DNA of 64,000 nt from Pseudorhizobium banfieldiae (GTDB lineage Bacteria; Pseudomonadota; Alphaproteobacteria; Rhizobiales; Rhizobiaceae), in the NCBI RefSeq assembly GCF_000967425.1, contig NZ_FO082821.1, forward strand, positions 258,265-322,264. Reading direction: 5' to 3'. The notes beneath the pieces were generated by a model that worked only from the letters and a program-made list of their open reading frames with translations, searched no databases and was not told where the DNA came from. Every line of letters starts with the position of its first letter. The first letter of the stretch is position 1. This document shows, piece by piece, positions 1 to 8,400 of the stretch. Position numbers and translations under genes: made by a program.

Positions 1-1446
1 GGCGCGGATCTCGGCAATGCGCCGCAACCCGCGTTCCATCCCGGCGCCCGTGCGCATGACGCCGACGTCTTCCCACATGATTTCCTGCAACTTGGCGCGC
101 AGCGCCTGGATGTTGCCCGGGCGTTTCGAGAGCGGATGCACCGCGCGCTCGACCTCCTGTGCAAGGATCTCCTCGTCGGGGTCGCGCAGGCTGCGCATCG
201 TGCGGATGTCCATGCCCATCGTATCGCCCGCAACCCCGCCATAGACAGTCGAATTGGCAACGCCATTGCCGCCGAGCCGGTTCGATCCATGCGCACCGCC
301 GGCGTCCTCGCCCGCGACGTAAAGGCCTGGCAGGGCGGTGCGGGTATCGGGATCGACCACGACGCCGCCCATGAAATAATGCGCGGTCGGCACCACCTCG
401 ACCTTACCCGCGGCGAGATCGAAGCCGGAATCGGCGCAGCGTTTAACCATGCCCGCGAACTTGGCCCGCACATTGTCGGAGCCGAGATGGCCCATCGAAA
501 TGAACATCCCGACCTGCTCCGGGTCGTTGTTCTTGCGCATCTCGGCATAGATGCCGCGGCTGACCACGTCGCGGGTCGCCCGTTCGCCGCGGGTATCGTA
601 GTCGAACATGAACCGCTCGCCGCGGGCATTGAGCAGCTGCCCGCCCGCACCGCGCAGCCCTTCCTCGAGAACCGTGCCGGTCATTCGCGTGTGGTTGCCC
701 GCCAGCAGGCCGGTGGGATGGAACTGCACCATCTCCATATCGCGCAATGCGAGGCCGCGGCGGAGCGCCATCGCGAGCCCGTCCATCGTCTTGTCTCCCG
801 AGGGGGTGTGATACTTGTACATCGTCGGCCCGCCGCCGGTGCCCATCATCACGCATTTCGCCCGCACGAAGCGGAAGCGCCCGGTGCGCATGTCGATGAA
901 CAGCACCCCCGAGAGCGCCGCGCCGTCGGGCGTCGGGATCAGGCCAATGGCGCGATGTTCCTGCAGCTTCTGGATCGGGCGGCTCAGCACCTGTTCCATC
1001 AGCCGGCTGATGATCTCGATCCCGGTCAGATCACCCTTGTGGACGGTCCGGTCCGCGGTCTGGCCGGCGAAGGCCTTCTGATGCAGGCTGCCGTCGAGAT
1101 TGCGGTCGAAGAAGCAGCCGATCTCGTTCTCCAGTTCGCGGATGCGCACCACCGCCTGTTCGCACAGCCGCCAGGCCATGTCCTGATTGGGCAGCCACTT
1201 GCCGCCCTTGATCGTGTCCATGAAATGCCGCTCGACCGTGTCGCCGCCGCCAAGCGCGACGTTATAGCCGCCCTGCACCATGCGCGTGCAGCCGCATTTC
1301 CCGATCAGCCCCTTTACCGCAAGGGTGATCCGGGTGCCTGCGGGGGCACTTTGCTGGGCGTGCAGCGCCGCGAACAGCCCCGCGCCGCCCGAGCCCAGGA
1401 TCAGGATGTCCGTGTCTTCTCTCTCGATGTCGAATTTCGACGGCAT
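1..1446 (-). CDS. sdhA: Succinate dehydrogenase / fumarate reductase flavoprotein subunit, C-terminal end outside window
   Basis: Partial gene: 482 codons run from an ATG at 1446 to the window edge without a stop, and the family is usually about 580-650 residues. The N-terminus has a dinucleotide-binding motif (ILILGSGGAGLFAALHA, residues 14-30) for FAD, followed by GKCGCTRMVQGGYN and the substrate-domain stretch HKGDLTGIEIISRL. By family knowledge it oxidises succinate to fumarate (or the reverse) at the cytoplasmic face of the membrane and passes electrons to the Fe-S subunit. It is the last gene of the B-D-C-A operon and starts 2 nt after sdhC stops. The N-terminus resembles the FrdA-like branch more than the mitochondrial-type SdhA. 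The family is certain; the direction of the reaction in vivo is not. Confidence 0.93.
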   Translation of the reverse strand, partial: MPSKFDIEREDTDILILGSGGAGLFAALHAQQSAPAGTRITLAVKGLIGKCGCTRMVQGGYNVALGGGDTVERHFMDTIKGGKWLPNQDMAWRLCEQAVVRIRELENEIGCFFDRNLDGSLHQKAFAGQTADRTVHKGDLTGIEIISRLMEQVLSRPIQKLQEHRAIGLIPTPDGAALSGVLFIDMRTGRFRFVRAKCVMMGTGGGPTMYKYHTPSGDKTMDGLAMALRRGLALRDMEMVQFHPTGLLAGNHTRMTGTVLEEGLRGAGGQLLNARGERFMFDYDTRGERATRDVVSRGIYAEMRKNNDPEQVGMFISMGHLGSDNVRAKFAGMVKRCADSGFDLAAGKVEVVPTAHYFMGGVVVDPDTRTALPGLYVAGEDAGGAHGSNRLGGNGVANSTVYGGVAGDTMGMDIRTMRSLRDPDEEILAQEVERAVHPLSKRPGNIQALRAKLQEIMWEDVGVMRTGAGMERGLRRIAEIRA

Positions 1447-1448
1447 GG

Positions 1449-1790
1449 TCAGATCGCCCTCAGGAAAAACAGGCCTGACACCAGAAAGGCGCCGGCAACG
1501 GTGGCGGCGGCCAGGTTCTTCTGGCGTCCCGACCACGGGAGAAATTCGAGGGCCAACAGGCGCAGCCCGCCGAAGAAATGGATCGCCAGCAGGAAGACCA
1601 GCCCGAATTCCGCCAGCTTCACCAGCGGCGCCTCGGCGAAACTCAAGAAGGTGTCGAGATCCTTCGGGCGGGTGATCGCCAGCGATAGCACATGGAAATG
1701 CGCGGGCAGGAACAGCGCGAGGCCAAGCCCCGAGACGCGATGCGCGGCATAAGCGAGCCAGAGCGGGTGTTTGCGGTGCGGGCGGATCAT
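1449..1790 (-). CDS. sdhC: Succinate dehydrogenase cytochrome b subunit (SdhC-type membrane anchor)
   Basis: Encodes 113 residues from the ATG at 1790; an upstream in-frame ATG at 1853 would add a basic, unlikely leader that overlaps the previous gene. The sequence AAHRVSGLGLALFLPAHFH contains the HRxSG signature of SdhC-type anchors, with histidines available for haem b. Three hydrophobic segments are visible, at about residues 15-38, 55-75 and 88-110. The protein would anchor SdhA and SdhB in the inner membrane and form part of the quinone site. The start overlaps the end of the other anchor gene by 4 nt (ATGA), so translation is probably coupled. Which anchor is called C or D is a convention based on the HRxSG motif. 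Confidence 0.82.
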   Translation of the reverse strand: MIRPHRKHPLWLAYAAHRVSGLGLALFLPAHFHVLSLAITRPKDLDTFLSFAEAPLVKLAEFGLVFLLAIHFFGGLRLLALEFLPWSGRQKNLAAATVAGAFLVSGLFFLRAI

Positions 1791-2122
1791 AGCATCGTCA
1801 CGGCCGAAACGGCGCGCGCCCCCATGACCAGAAGGACGATCATCACGCCCCATGTGAACAGATCAAGCAGCACGCCGCGCAGCTTCAGCGTTTCGGTCAC
1901 AATCACCCGCAGCCCGACCGCGGCGTGGATCGAAACCGCGATCACGAAGCTGCCGTAGAAGGCGAACCACGCGAGGCTGTCACGGGTGCGCTCCAGAATC
2001 TCGGCCGTGCTCAGCCCGCCCTGGATCGCATAGATCATCACCGCGATATGGCCCAGAACCAGCGGCGCCATTACCAACGCGCTGAGCCGCTGCGCCATGT
2101 AGAACCCCATGCCCTGCATCAT
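1787..2122 (-). CDS. sdhD: Succinate dehydrogenase membrane anchor subunit (SdhD-type)
   Basis: The reading frame opens far upstream inside sdhB, but the gene itself should start at the ATG at 2122, giving 111 residues and a 4-nt ATGA overlap with the sdhB stop. Three membrane segments are visible: MAPLVLGHIAVMIYAI, YGSFVIAVSIHAAVGL and TWGVMIVLLVMGA. Histidines at the first (GHIAV) and second (SIHAAVG) segments are candidates for haem or quinone binding. It lies between the Fe-S subunit gene and the HRxSG-bearing anchor, as expected for a two-anchor complex II. Identification rests on position and topology more than on a unique motif. Confidence 0.75.
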   Translation of the reverse strand: MMQGMGFYMAQRLSALVMAPLVLGHIAVMIYAIQGGLSTAEILERTRDSLAWFAFYGSFVIAVSIHAAVGLRVIVTETLKLRGVLLDLFTWGVMIVLLVMGARAVSAVTML

Positions 2123-2850
2123 TCGGCCCTCCGTTTGAAATAGGATGTGGCGGCGGCGCGCTTGAGCCCGGCGATGGCCGAAAGCGGGTCGAGCTCGTTC
2201 GGACAGAACCGGGTGCAGCTGCCCTGCGAATGGCAGTTCTGGCATCCGCCAGCCGCGGTCGCGCGACCGAGCACGCCTTGCCGGTCGTCGATCTTGACGT
2301 CGTTGTAGAGCGTCCAGGCGCGTTGCAGCGCGGCGGGCCCGAGGTACTCGGGGTTCCCGGCCACCGTGTCGCAGGCGGCATAGCAGACCGCACAGTTGAT
2401 GCATTCGATGGCCTTGTTCGCTTCGACCCGACCCGGATCCTGCGGGGAAACCGGCATGATCGGCTCGGCGCGCGAGCGGCTGGGGCGGTGGGCACCGCCA
2501 GCCTTGACCCATTTCTCAAAGAACGGATCCATGTCGACCGCGAGATCCTTGATCACCGGCAGATTGCGCAATGGGCCGATCTGCAGCCGGTTCCCCTCGG
2601 TGACACGGCTGACATGGGTGCGGCAGGTCCAGCGCGGCTGGCCATTCACCATCATCGCGCAGGACCCGCACATACCGACCCGGCAGGCGTAGCGATAGCT
2701 GAGCGAAGGGTCGGAATTCTGCTGGATCCAGCTGACGACATCCAGCACGGTCTGGTTGTCCTGCCGCGGCACCTCGAAGGTTTGAAACCTCCCCTGGGGC
2801 CCCTCTCCGCGCCAGACCGATACGTGAAGGGTCTTCTCTGAATTACTCAC
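2119..2850 (-). CDS. sdhB: Succinate dehydrogenase / fumarate reductase iron-sulfur subunit
   Basis: Encodes 243 residues. The N-terminal ferredoxin-like domain has the [2Fe-2S] cysteines in YACRVGMCGSCAMMVNG with a further Cys in WTCRTH. The C-terminal domain has two cysteine runs, CINCAVCYAACD and CQNCHSQGSCTRFCPNE, for the [4Fe-4S] and [3Fe-4S] clusters. It carries electrons from the flavoprotein to the quinone site in the anchors. It is the first gene of the operon, with about 370 nt of non-coding DNA upstream that contains a perfect inverted repeat (2934-2948). Placing sdhB first differs from the common C-D-A-B order. Confidence 0.95.
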   Translation of the reverse strand: MSNSEKTLHVSVWRGEGPQGRFQTFEVPRQDNQTVLDVVSWIQQNSDPSLSYRYACRVGMCGSCAMMVNGQPRWTCRTHVSRVTEGNRLQIGPLRNLPVIKDLAVDMDPFFEKWVKAGGAHRPSRSRAEPIMPVSPQDPGRVEANKAIECINCAVCYAACDTVAGNPEYLGPAALQRAWTLYNDVKIDDRQGVLGRATAAGGCQNCHSQGSCTRFCPNELDPLSAIAGLKRAAATSYFKRRAE

Positions 2851-3217
2851 GGCTCACCTGTCTTGGACGTTTGCGTCTGGTCAGGCTAGTCGATGATATG
2901 GCTAACAAAAAGGAACTAATTCTTATTTTACATGTAAGATAGTCTTACGGGTTTGGCCGGATGCATGTCGCCCAAGCGAGGCTTGTAGCCGCGAAGCCCC
3001 ACCATGCGGCGGCACATGCTGACCGCGAAGATGACAGTGCTCCCGGCACACGATGTCCCCCACCAAGCAGAAAGGTCTTGCAGTATGACATGCGATTAGA
3101 TGAGAGCCTCGGCCGAGCAAAACCTTCAGTGTCTACGATGCTCCGCGACTTTGCAGAGCGCGCTTCCGGCGCATCGCGACCCTTAGCTTGGGGTATTAGT
3201 AGAGCAGCCTACGCGTC
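2851..3217. other. Intergenic region between sdh and virB operons
   Basis: About 370 nt with no convincing gene. It holds the promoter side of the sdh operon (reading left) and the 3' end of the virB operon. The AT-rich part, about 2880-2950, contains the inverted repeat reported separately. I see no clear intrinsic terminator for virB6. Confidence 0.5.
2934..2948. promoter_or_regulatory. Inverted repeat upstream of sdhB, candidate operator
   Basis: GTAAGA-TAG-TCTTAC is a perfect 6-bp inverted repeat with a 3-bp centre, about 85 bp upstream of the sdhB start in an AT-rich stretch. It overlaps a second short palindrome (TTACATGTAA, 2928-2937). Position and symmetry suggest a repressor or activator site for the sdh operon. 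The binding protein is not identifiable from this window. Confidence 0.4.
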
Positions 3218-4243
3218 CTATTCTCCCAACCGTTTCGCCCGCTCCGCCATCCTGACCACCTTTGCACTGGCAGTAGTCGCGGCCATACGAACAGCGGCCG
3301 GCGCCAGAACCACACCACGCCCGATCGTCTCTCCAGTGGTCAGAGCGCCGATCCGGGATCTGTTCTTGACGCCCGCGGTGTTGAAGAGCCCGCGCATGAC
3401 CCCGGTCGATCCTGCAACAACCGCGGGCGCCGCCGCTACCATGAGGTTCCCCGAGATGCCTCGCACGATCAGGGGCGTTGCCGCGACGAAGCCCTTGGCC
3501 AGGAAGACCATCACGAAGAACGGTACGAGCGAGCCGATGTTAGCTGCCGAGTTCGGATCACCGAGCTGCGCGAGAAGCGAATTCGCCATGCCGACAACAG
3601 TCGAGAACATGGCGGCGATGACGATCGGGTAGAAGGCGTAGCTGATCGTCGTCGAGACCCATCTGTGGAAGAAATCCTTGGTCGCGTCGAAGAGCGACAG
3701 GGCGATCATGATCGGAGCGAGGCCGAGCATCAGGGTCAGCATCATCTTGGCGAAGATGAGGACGATGCCGGTCATGAAGCCAAGGAGGCTCAAAAGAACA
3801 AGCCCGATGCCGCCCAGGATCGCGCCCGTCATCCAGTTCAGGTTGCTGCCGATGGCATTCAGGTACTGGCTGAATTTTTCGATCAGGATGTCGAATTCGC
3901 CGGCAAAGTGTGTGGCTCCGGCTCCTCCGCCGCCAACCGAAGACACCAGTGCGCCAGCGACGTAGTCCAAGCCTCCAATGACTGCGTTTGCTACTGCATT
4001 GAAGTTTGCCCAGTTGAAGGCGAACAGACCGATAAGGGTCAGCTTGATCAGGTACCAGAAGAAGCTGGCCCCATCCATGCTGCGGAACTGGAATGCCATG
4101 TTGATGCAGACGCCGATTAGCGAAAGCGTGACCATCAGCAAGACGATCGTGCCGGTATTATTTGCCACAGCCCCAAACTGGGACTCGGCCGCGTCGACAA
4201 GGAACGCGTCTGCCGTTCCGACCATCCAGCTGACGACGCCCAT
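3218..4243 (-). CDS. virB6: VirB6-family type IV secretion inner-membrane protein
   Basis: Encodes 341 residues with many hydrophobic segments: GTIVLLMVTLSLIGVCI, the long pair around ILGGIGLVLLSLLGFM plus IVLIFAKMMLTLMLGLAPI, then AFYPIVIAAMFSTVVG and LVPFFVMVFLAKGFVA. The tail is basic and cytoplasmic. This is the topology of VirB6/TrbL, the polytopic channel component of type IV secretion systems, and the central motif around LGLAPIMIALSLFDATKDFFHRW fits the family. It is the last gene of the virB operon and overlaps the preceding small secreted-protein gene (TAATG). Confidence 0.88.
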   Translation of the reverse strand: MGVVSWMVGTADAFLVDAAESQFGAVANNTGTIVLLMVTLSLIGVCINMAFQFRSMDGASFFWYLIKLTLIGLFAFNWANFNAVANAVIGGLDYVAGALVSSVGGGGAGATHFAGEFDILIEKFSQYLNAIGSNLNWMTGAILGGIGLVLLSLLGFMTGIVLIFAKMMLTLMLGLAPIMIALSLFDATKDFFHRWVSTTISYAFYPIVIAAMFSTVVGMANSLLAQLGDPNSAANIGSLVPFFVMVFLAKGFVAATPLIVRGISGNLMVAAAPAVVAGSTGVMRGLFNTAGVKNRSRIGALTTGETIGRGVVLAPAAVRMAATTASAKVVRMAERAKRLGE

Positions 4244-4662
4244 TACCAGTTGCCTTGGGCTTCGCAGATTGCACGCACTCTCGGCTCGAGTTGCTTCCTT
4301 ACTTCAATCCAGTCGCGGCGAAGCGAAGAATGCTCGGCTTGGCTAAGGCCCGCATACTTTTCATGGTATTCGCCATCGGCGCTTTCCCAAGCAGGAAAGC
4401 GGGTTTCACAACCGCAGTCGCCAGATTCTGCAATCTCCTCCCAGGCACGAATTTCGTACAACTCCATCAAAGCTGCTGCCTTGTAAGCTTCACGCGGATT
4501 GATTTCGTCCATCCAGGTCGGGCGCGCCGGACGTTCGTTGCAGATCCGGTATTGTTGTGGCGACATATCGACTGTGAGATCGTTTGAGACCTGCGGCGAA
4601 GTCTGCGCCACAAGGGGGCCCGCCAAGGCGGCAAGCATGAGTGCGAGAATTAGTTTTCGCAT
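4243..4662 (-). CDS. Small secreted protein in virB operon, unknown function
   Basis: 139 residues from the ATG at 4662, chosen because a Shine-Dalgarno-like GGACCCCCC precedes it and a typical Sec signal peptide follows (MRKLILALMLAALAGPLVAQ, cleavage after VAQ). An in-frame TTG at 4692 is less likely. The mature part has four cysteines (NERP context, GDCGCETRF, RAICEAQ) and several Trp and Tyr residues, which suggests a disulphide-bonded periplasmic protein. It sits between virB11 and virB6, a place that in some systems holds an exclusion or accessory factor. I do not recognise the family. Confidence 0.75.
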   Translation of the reverse strand: MRKLILALMLAALAGPLVAQTSPQVSNDLTVDMSPQQYRICNERPARPTWMDEINPREAYKAAALMELYEIRAWEEIAESGDCGCETRFPAWESADGEYHEKYAGLSQAEHSSLRRDWIEVRKQLEPRVRAICEAQGNW

Positions 4663-4678
4663 CTGGGGGGTCCTTTTT

Positions 4679-5713
4679 TTACTCAGCGGCAACGGAGGGG
4701 CTCTTGTTGCCTCTGCCGTCGACCGTGTCGAGGTTCAAATCTGTGGTTTGCCCCGGGAGGAAGAACTCGGTGATTCCGCGCGCGCCTTCATGGCGGCCTG
4801 CCTGAATGATCACGTCGATCGAGCCCTCAATATAATCGATCATGTCGGCATAGGTCATCGGCACATCCGTTTTCAGGGCGGCGATGGCGAGACGACGAAC
4901 AGCAAGTTGTGGGGTCTCGGCATGCAGCGTGGTCAGCGATCCACCGTGGCCGGTGTTGATTGCCTCGAGAAACGTCATCGCCTCGCGACCGCGGACTTCG
5001 CCCAGGACGATCCGGTCAGGTCGCATGCGAAGCGTTGAGGCCAAGAGCACATCGGCACTGCGGGCATCCGTGTCCCGGTCCGCGATCAACGTCACGACAT
5101 TGGGCTGCTCGGGGCGCAGCTCGGCCGCCTCCTCGATGGTGATGATCCGCTCTTCGGGCGGGATCAGCGAAAGGATCTTGCGCGCTGCGACTGTCTTGCC
5201 GGTCGATGTGCCGCCCGAGACGATCATGTTGAGCTTGTTCTCGACGCAAAACTGCAGCGCGGCGCCGATGTCGCCAGAGGCCACCACGTTGCGCAGCGCG
5301 GCGTTGCGTTCCCGGCGCAGGCTTTCGAGGCTGCGCTCCTTGCCATAGAGGAAGCCAAGCTTGATCGCCTCCAGCGGCAGGGAGGAGAAGAACCTAAGAG
5401 AAATTGAGAAACCGCCCTCGACTGCCGGCGGCTGGATCACCTGCGCGCGGATCGGGCGATCACGATATAGGATCGAGACCGAGACGATGGGCTTCTTCGT
5501 GCTGAGCGTCGTCGAGGCGGCCGAGGCGATCTGGTTGCCGAGGTCCTTGATCTCGGTCTGGCTCAGCGGGCTGCCCAAGGCACGCATGAAGTGATCGCCC
5601 TGAAACTCTCCCCAGACTTGTCCGTCTGGATTGATGCAGATCTCGATCGTGTTGTCGCGCAGGACCTCGGAGCCGAAACGGTCGAGCGACGCTTCCAGGT
5701 AACTTGCAGCCAT
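4679..5713 (-). CDS. virB11: VirB11-type hexameric traffic ATPase
   Basis: 344 residues from the ATG at 5713, which sits 1 nt after the virB10 stop; the frame is open upstream but that part is virB10 in another frame. The nucleotide-binding site is visible as GGTSTGKT (about residues 167-174). It is followed by IITIEEAAEL (Asp-box region), LRMRPDRIVLGEVRG (Walker B region) and NTGHGGSLTTLHA (His box). VirB11 proteins energise pilus assembly and substrate transfer at the cytoplasmic base of the channel. Length and motif order are normal. Confidence 0.95.
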   Translation of the reverse strand: MAASYLEASLDRFGSEVLRDNTIEICINPDGQVWGEFQGDHFMRALGSPLSQTEIKDLGNQIASAASTTLSTKKPIVSVSILYRDRPIRAQVIQPPAVEGGFSISLRFFSSLPLEAIKLGFLYGKERSLESLRRERNAALRNVVASGDIGAALQFCVENKLNMIVSGGTSTGKTVAARKILSLIPPEERIITIEEAAELRPEQPNVVTLIADRDTDARSADVLLASTLRMRPDRIVLGEVRGREAMTFLEAINTGHGGSLTTLHAETPQLAVRRLAIAALKTDVPMTYADMIDYIEGSIDVIIQAGRHEGARGITEFFLPGQTTDLNLDTVDGRGNKSPSVAAE

Positions 5714-5714
5714 G

Positions 5715-7040
5715 TCAAAAGATCTCCAGGTCGCGGTCGACCATGACCGTGATCCGGGTGCCCTGATCGACATGGATCACGGGCCGGATCGCCAGATAGT
5801 CCTGCATCACGCTTTGCGTACTATCGCGCAGGTCCGTGCCGACATCGCTCGCAACATCGGCCGCCGCCTCGCTGTCGATTTGACCCGCTGCAGCCGCAGG
5901 CAGGGCGCCGATCAAGGAGATCAGCGCGGCGGAACCGAAGCGTTGCGCGAAACGGGTGTCGACAAACCCGGTGGTGCCAGTGCGGCCGAGTTCGTCTCCA
6001 CCGAAGGCGCTGATCTGCACGGTCTGATTGTCGGGCAAGATGATCCGGTCCCATGCCACCATGACGCGCGATTGGGCAAGTGCGACATCGGAGCGGTAGC
6101 GCCCGATCAACCGCGCGCCGCGCGGAATCAGGATGCGCGTTCCATCGAAAGAATGAACGTCTTCCGAGACGATGGCGCGGATCGCGCCGGGCAGTGTGCT
6201 GTCGAGAGCCGTCTCTGTCACAGCCTGAATCATGGTGCCCTGAACAACCGTGTTCGATGGGTTCGCGATCACTTCGGCACGTGTCACCTGTGCTGGCTGT
6301 GCACCCGAACGAACAAAGGCTTCATCTACATTCAGACGCGCGGCTTCCAGCGTATTCTCCCCATCCGCACCCGCGCCCATCCCGGAGAAGGCGATCATTG
6401 GAGACGCGATACGCTCTGCGCGGGCCTCAGCTTCAGCAGCGCGCCGCCTTTCGAGTTCGGCCAGCCGCAATTCTTCTTCAGTTGGTCCCAATGAGGTCGG
6501 CTCTGGTGGTGCAAGCCGTGCAAGTTCCAGGTCCATGCGGAGCTGATCCAATTCGCGATCCCGCTCGGTCAGCTGCCGCTCGAGGGCACGCTGCGCTTCG
6601 GCGGATGCTTCCTGTAGGGTGGCAATCTGCGCCGTCAGGTCCGCAATCGCCTGCTCCGCACCACTGTCCGCGACCTCGGTCGGCCTTGCGCGCAGGTCCT
6701 CGAGTTCCGCTCTCAATGTCGCAAGGCTTTCCATCAGCGCGAGTTCCGACTCGCTCGGACCTGTGTCCGCAGGCGGGCCTTGGCTGGGCTCCGGGGCAGA
6801 AATCGGCGCCAGATCTCCGAAGCCGGGTCCGCTGCTCTGGAACTCCTCCGGCGCGGCGGTCGCCATTGGTGCTTCTGCCGACGGCTGTAGGGCAGCCCAC
6901 GCCAGTCCACCTGCTGCCGCGATGCCGACGACCCCAAGGATCGCGGCAAGCGGTGCAGGCCGCTTGTTTGCCTTCGCTTTGCCTGTTGACCCTTCGAGAG
7001 CCGCGAGGCGCGCGGCGAGGTCTTCCGTTCCTTCGGTCAT
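5715..7040 (-). CDS. virB10: VirB10-type transmembrane channel protein
   Basis: 441 residues from the ATG at 7040, which overlaps the virB9 stop by 4 nt. A short cytoplasmic N-terminus is followed by one membrane segment (about residues 29-50, rich in Ala, Gly and Val), then a Pro-rich linker and a Glu/Ala-rich coiled coil of about 80 residues. The C-terminal beta-barrel domain includes VQGTMIQAVTETALDSTLPG, RILIPRGARLIGRYRSDV and VMVDRDLEIF. VirB10 spans both membranes and links ATPase activity to the outer-membrane pore formed with VirB7 and VirB9. Confidence 0.95.
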   Translation of the reverse strand: MTEGTEDLAARLAALEGSTGKAKANKRPAPLAAILGVVGIAAAGGLAWAALQPSAEAPMATAAPEEFQSSGPGFGDLAPISAPEPSQGPPADTGPSESELALMESLATLRAELEDLRARPTEVADSGAEQAIADLTAQIATLQEASAEAQRALERQLTERDRELDQLRMDLELARLAPPEPTSLGPTEEELRLAELERRRAAEAEARAERIASPMIAFSGMGAGADGENTLEAARLNVDEAFVRSGAQPAQVTRAEVIANPSNTVVQGTMIQAVTETALDSTLPGAIRAIVSEDVHSFDGTRILIPRGARLIGRYRSDVALAQSRVMVAWDRIILPDNQTVQISAFGGDELGRTGTTGFVDTRFAQRFGSAALISLIGALPAAAAGQIDSEAAADVASDVGTDLRDSTQSVMQDYLAIRPVIHVDQGTRITVMVDRDLEIF

Positions 7041-7738
7041 GATGTGGCCTGCCTCGCGTCCTGGACGCAAACCACCTCTTCGCCAAGGCGAAGAACCCAT
7101 TGTCGGTTGACGCCAGACACGCGGATGACGCCGTCACTCAGTGCCTGGCTGTTCACCGCGCGTTCCCTGCCGTTCGAATATCGGAAGATGGCGGGCACCG
7201 GCGCGTTCCGTGCAAACCGGAAATACGTGAAGGTACCATCATCCCAGATGGCCGTCGGCGTGAACTCCTCTCGGGCACTTACCGCATAGTTCGCATTCGG
7301 CGCATCGGCCGCAACCGCCCTGGTGGGTTGCACGCGGTTTTCAGGATAGCGGAACTGCACGACATAATGCGGCGTCTCCCGGGCTTCGACGACATGGAAG
7401 TAGTAGGAGCGGCGGTTGGTGTAGACGGTGATGTTGGTGGCGACGCCAGATGCTGTCGGCTTGATGGCGAAGGCACGGCCACCCGGGACACCGTCGAATT
7501 GAAAACCGACCGTGTCACCGGCGATGATCGAGCGGATGGTTTCACCCTCACCGAATTCGACTGTGGTGACGCGGGTCAGAGTCGTGACGACACGGTAAAC
7601 CTGGCCTTCAGTCCAGGTCGCCACGCGCACGCGATTGTCATGAGAACCTGGGCGGGGCGTGGTTTCGGCCATGGCGGTCGTTCCCGCGAGCGCGAGAATG
7701 CTGGCGGCCAACAGCGTAGAGATTGCAGTGCGAGTCAT
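7037..7738 (-). CDS. virB9: VirB9-type outer-membrane core protein
   Basis: 233 residues with a signal peptide (ASILALAGTTAMA). The VirB9 pattern is present: N-terminal RVRVATWTEGQVYRV, EFGEGETIRSIIAGDT, and the C-terminal TYFRFARNAPVPAIFR and RVSGVNRQWVLRLGEEVVC. It forms the outer-membrane core complex with VirB7 and VirB10. The start overlaps the virB8 stop and its stop overlaps the virB10 start (both 4 nt), which indicates coupled translation. Confidence 0.94.
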   Translation of the reverse strand: MTRTAISTLLAASILALAGTTAMAETTPRPGSHDNRVRVATWTEGQVYRVVTTLTRVTTVEFGEGETIRSIIAGDTVGFQFDGVPGGRAFAIKPTASGVATNITVYTNRRSYYFHVVEARETPHYVVQFRYPENRVQPTRAVAADAPNANYAVSAREEFTPTAIWDDGTFTYFRFARNAPVPAIFRYSNGRERAVNSQALSDGVIRVSGVNRQWVLRLGEEVVCVQDARQATS

Positions 7739-8400
7739 TCAGAACGGTCCGATCGGATGGCATATTGGGTGACGGTGAAACCGAAAGGGTTTTGCCAGAC
7801 CTCGTCGATCGCGCGGGTTCGTTCGGGCCGGAAATCGAACATCAACGTGGCAGTGAACGATCCATCCTGTACCCCTTGCGGGCTTGTCAGGCGCTTTCTG
7901 AGCCGGACCTGGGCGCGGTTTTCGCCAATAAGGGTGATCGATGCGATCTCAACGGCCATCTCGGCCGCAGCCCCGTAACGCGTCGGCGGATAGCTCTCCT
8001 GCCCTGAGGTCCACATCGCGCGCATGCTGGCCTCGGCTGCCCCGGAAGACTGTGACAGGACACGGCGAACACGAAGATCGTTGTCGAGCTGGTTGTAAGT
8101 CTCGCGGTCGAGAATGTAGCGGTAGATTTGCGCTTCGATCACGGCAGGTCGTTCGGCAAGCGAAACGGTTTCAACCGTGGCATTGGGGAGCGCCATCCCG
8201 GTCGCGGGATCGTAGGGGACAACCACGGGAGGCGGTGTTTCGACCATCAGCGCGACAGCCGCAGCCGTCAAACAGCCGAATACGCCAAAACCTGCCCCGG
8301 AAAGGCCGATCACCCGCCAAAGCTGTTCCCGGCGCAGGGCACCGTAGACAAGTTCCTCTTCCACGAGTTCGCGCGCGCTCATCACCCCTGCCCCACTCAC
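7735..8400 (-). CDS. virB8: VirB8-type inner-membrane assembly factor
   Basis: Up to 221 residues from a GTG at 8400 that overlaps the virB5 stop (GTGA), matching the 4-nt overlaps elsewhere in this operon; an ATG at 8382 would give 215 residues and is a fair alternative. There is a short cytoplasmic N-terminus, one membrane segment (FGVFGCLTAAAVALMV) and a periplasmic domain ending in DEVWQNPFGFTVTQYAI, which matches the family's conserved NP-x-G region. VirB8 nucleates assembly of the channel. Confidence 0.92.
   Translation of the reverse strand: MSGAGVMSARELVEEELVYGALRREQLWRVIGLSGAGFGVFGCLTAAAVALMVETPPPVVVPYDPATGMALPNATVETVSLAERPAVIEAQIYRYILDRETYNQLDNDLRVRRVLSQSSGAAEASMRAMWTSGQESYPPTRYGAAAEMAVEIASITLIGENRAQVRLRKRLTSPQGVQDGSFTATLMFDFRPERTRAIDEVWQNPFGFTVTQYAIRSDRSE

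Noticed and set aside
136..1752. 538-codon open frame on the plus strand
   Set aside because: It is the shadow of sdhA and sdhC on the minus strand; its sequence is rich in Ala, His and Arg and has no domain, while the minus strand shows clear flavoprotein motifs.
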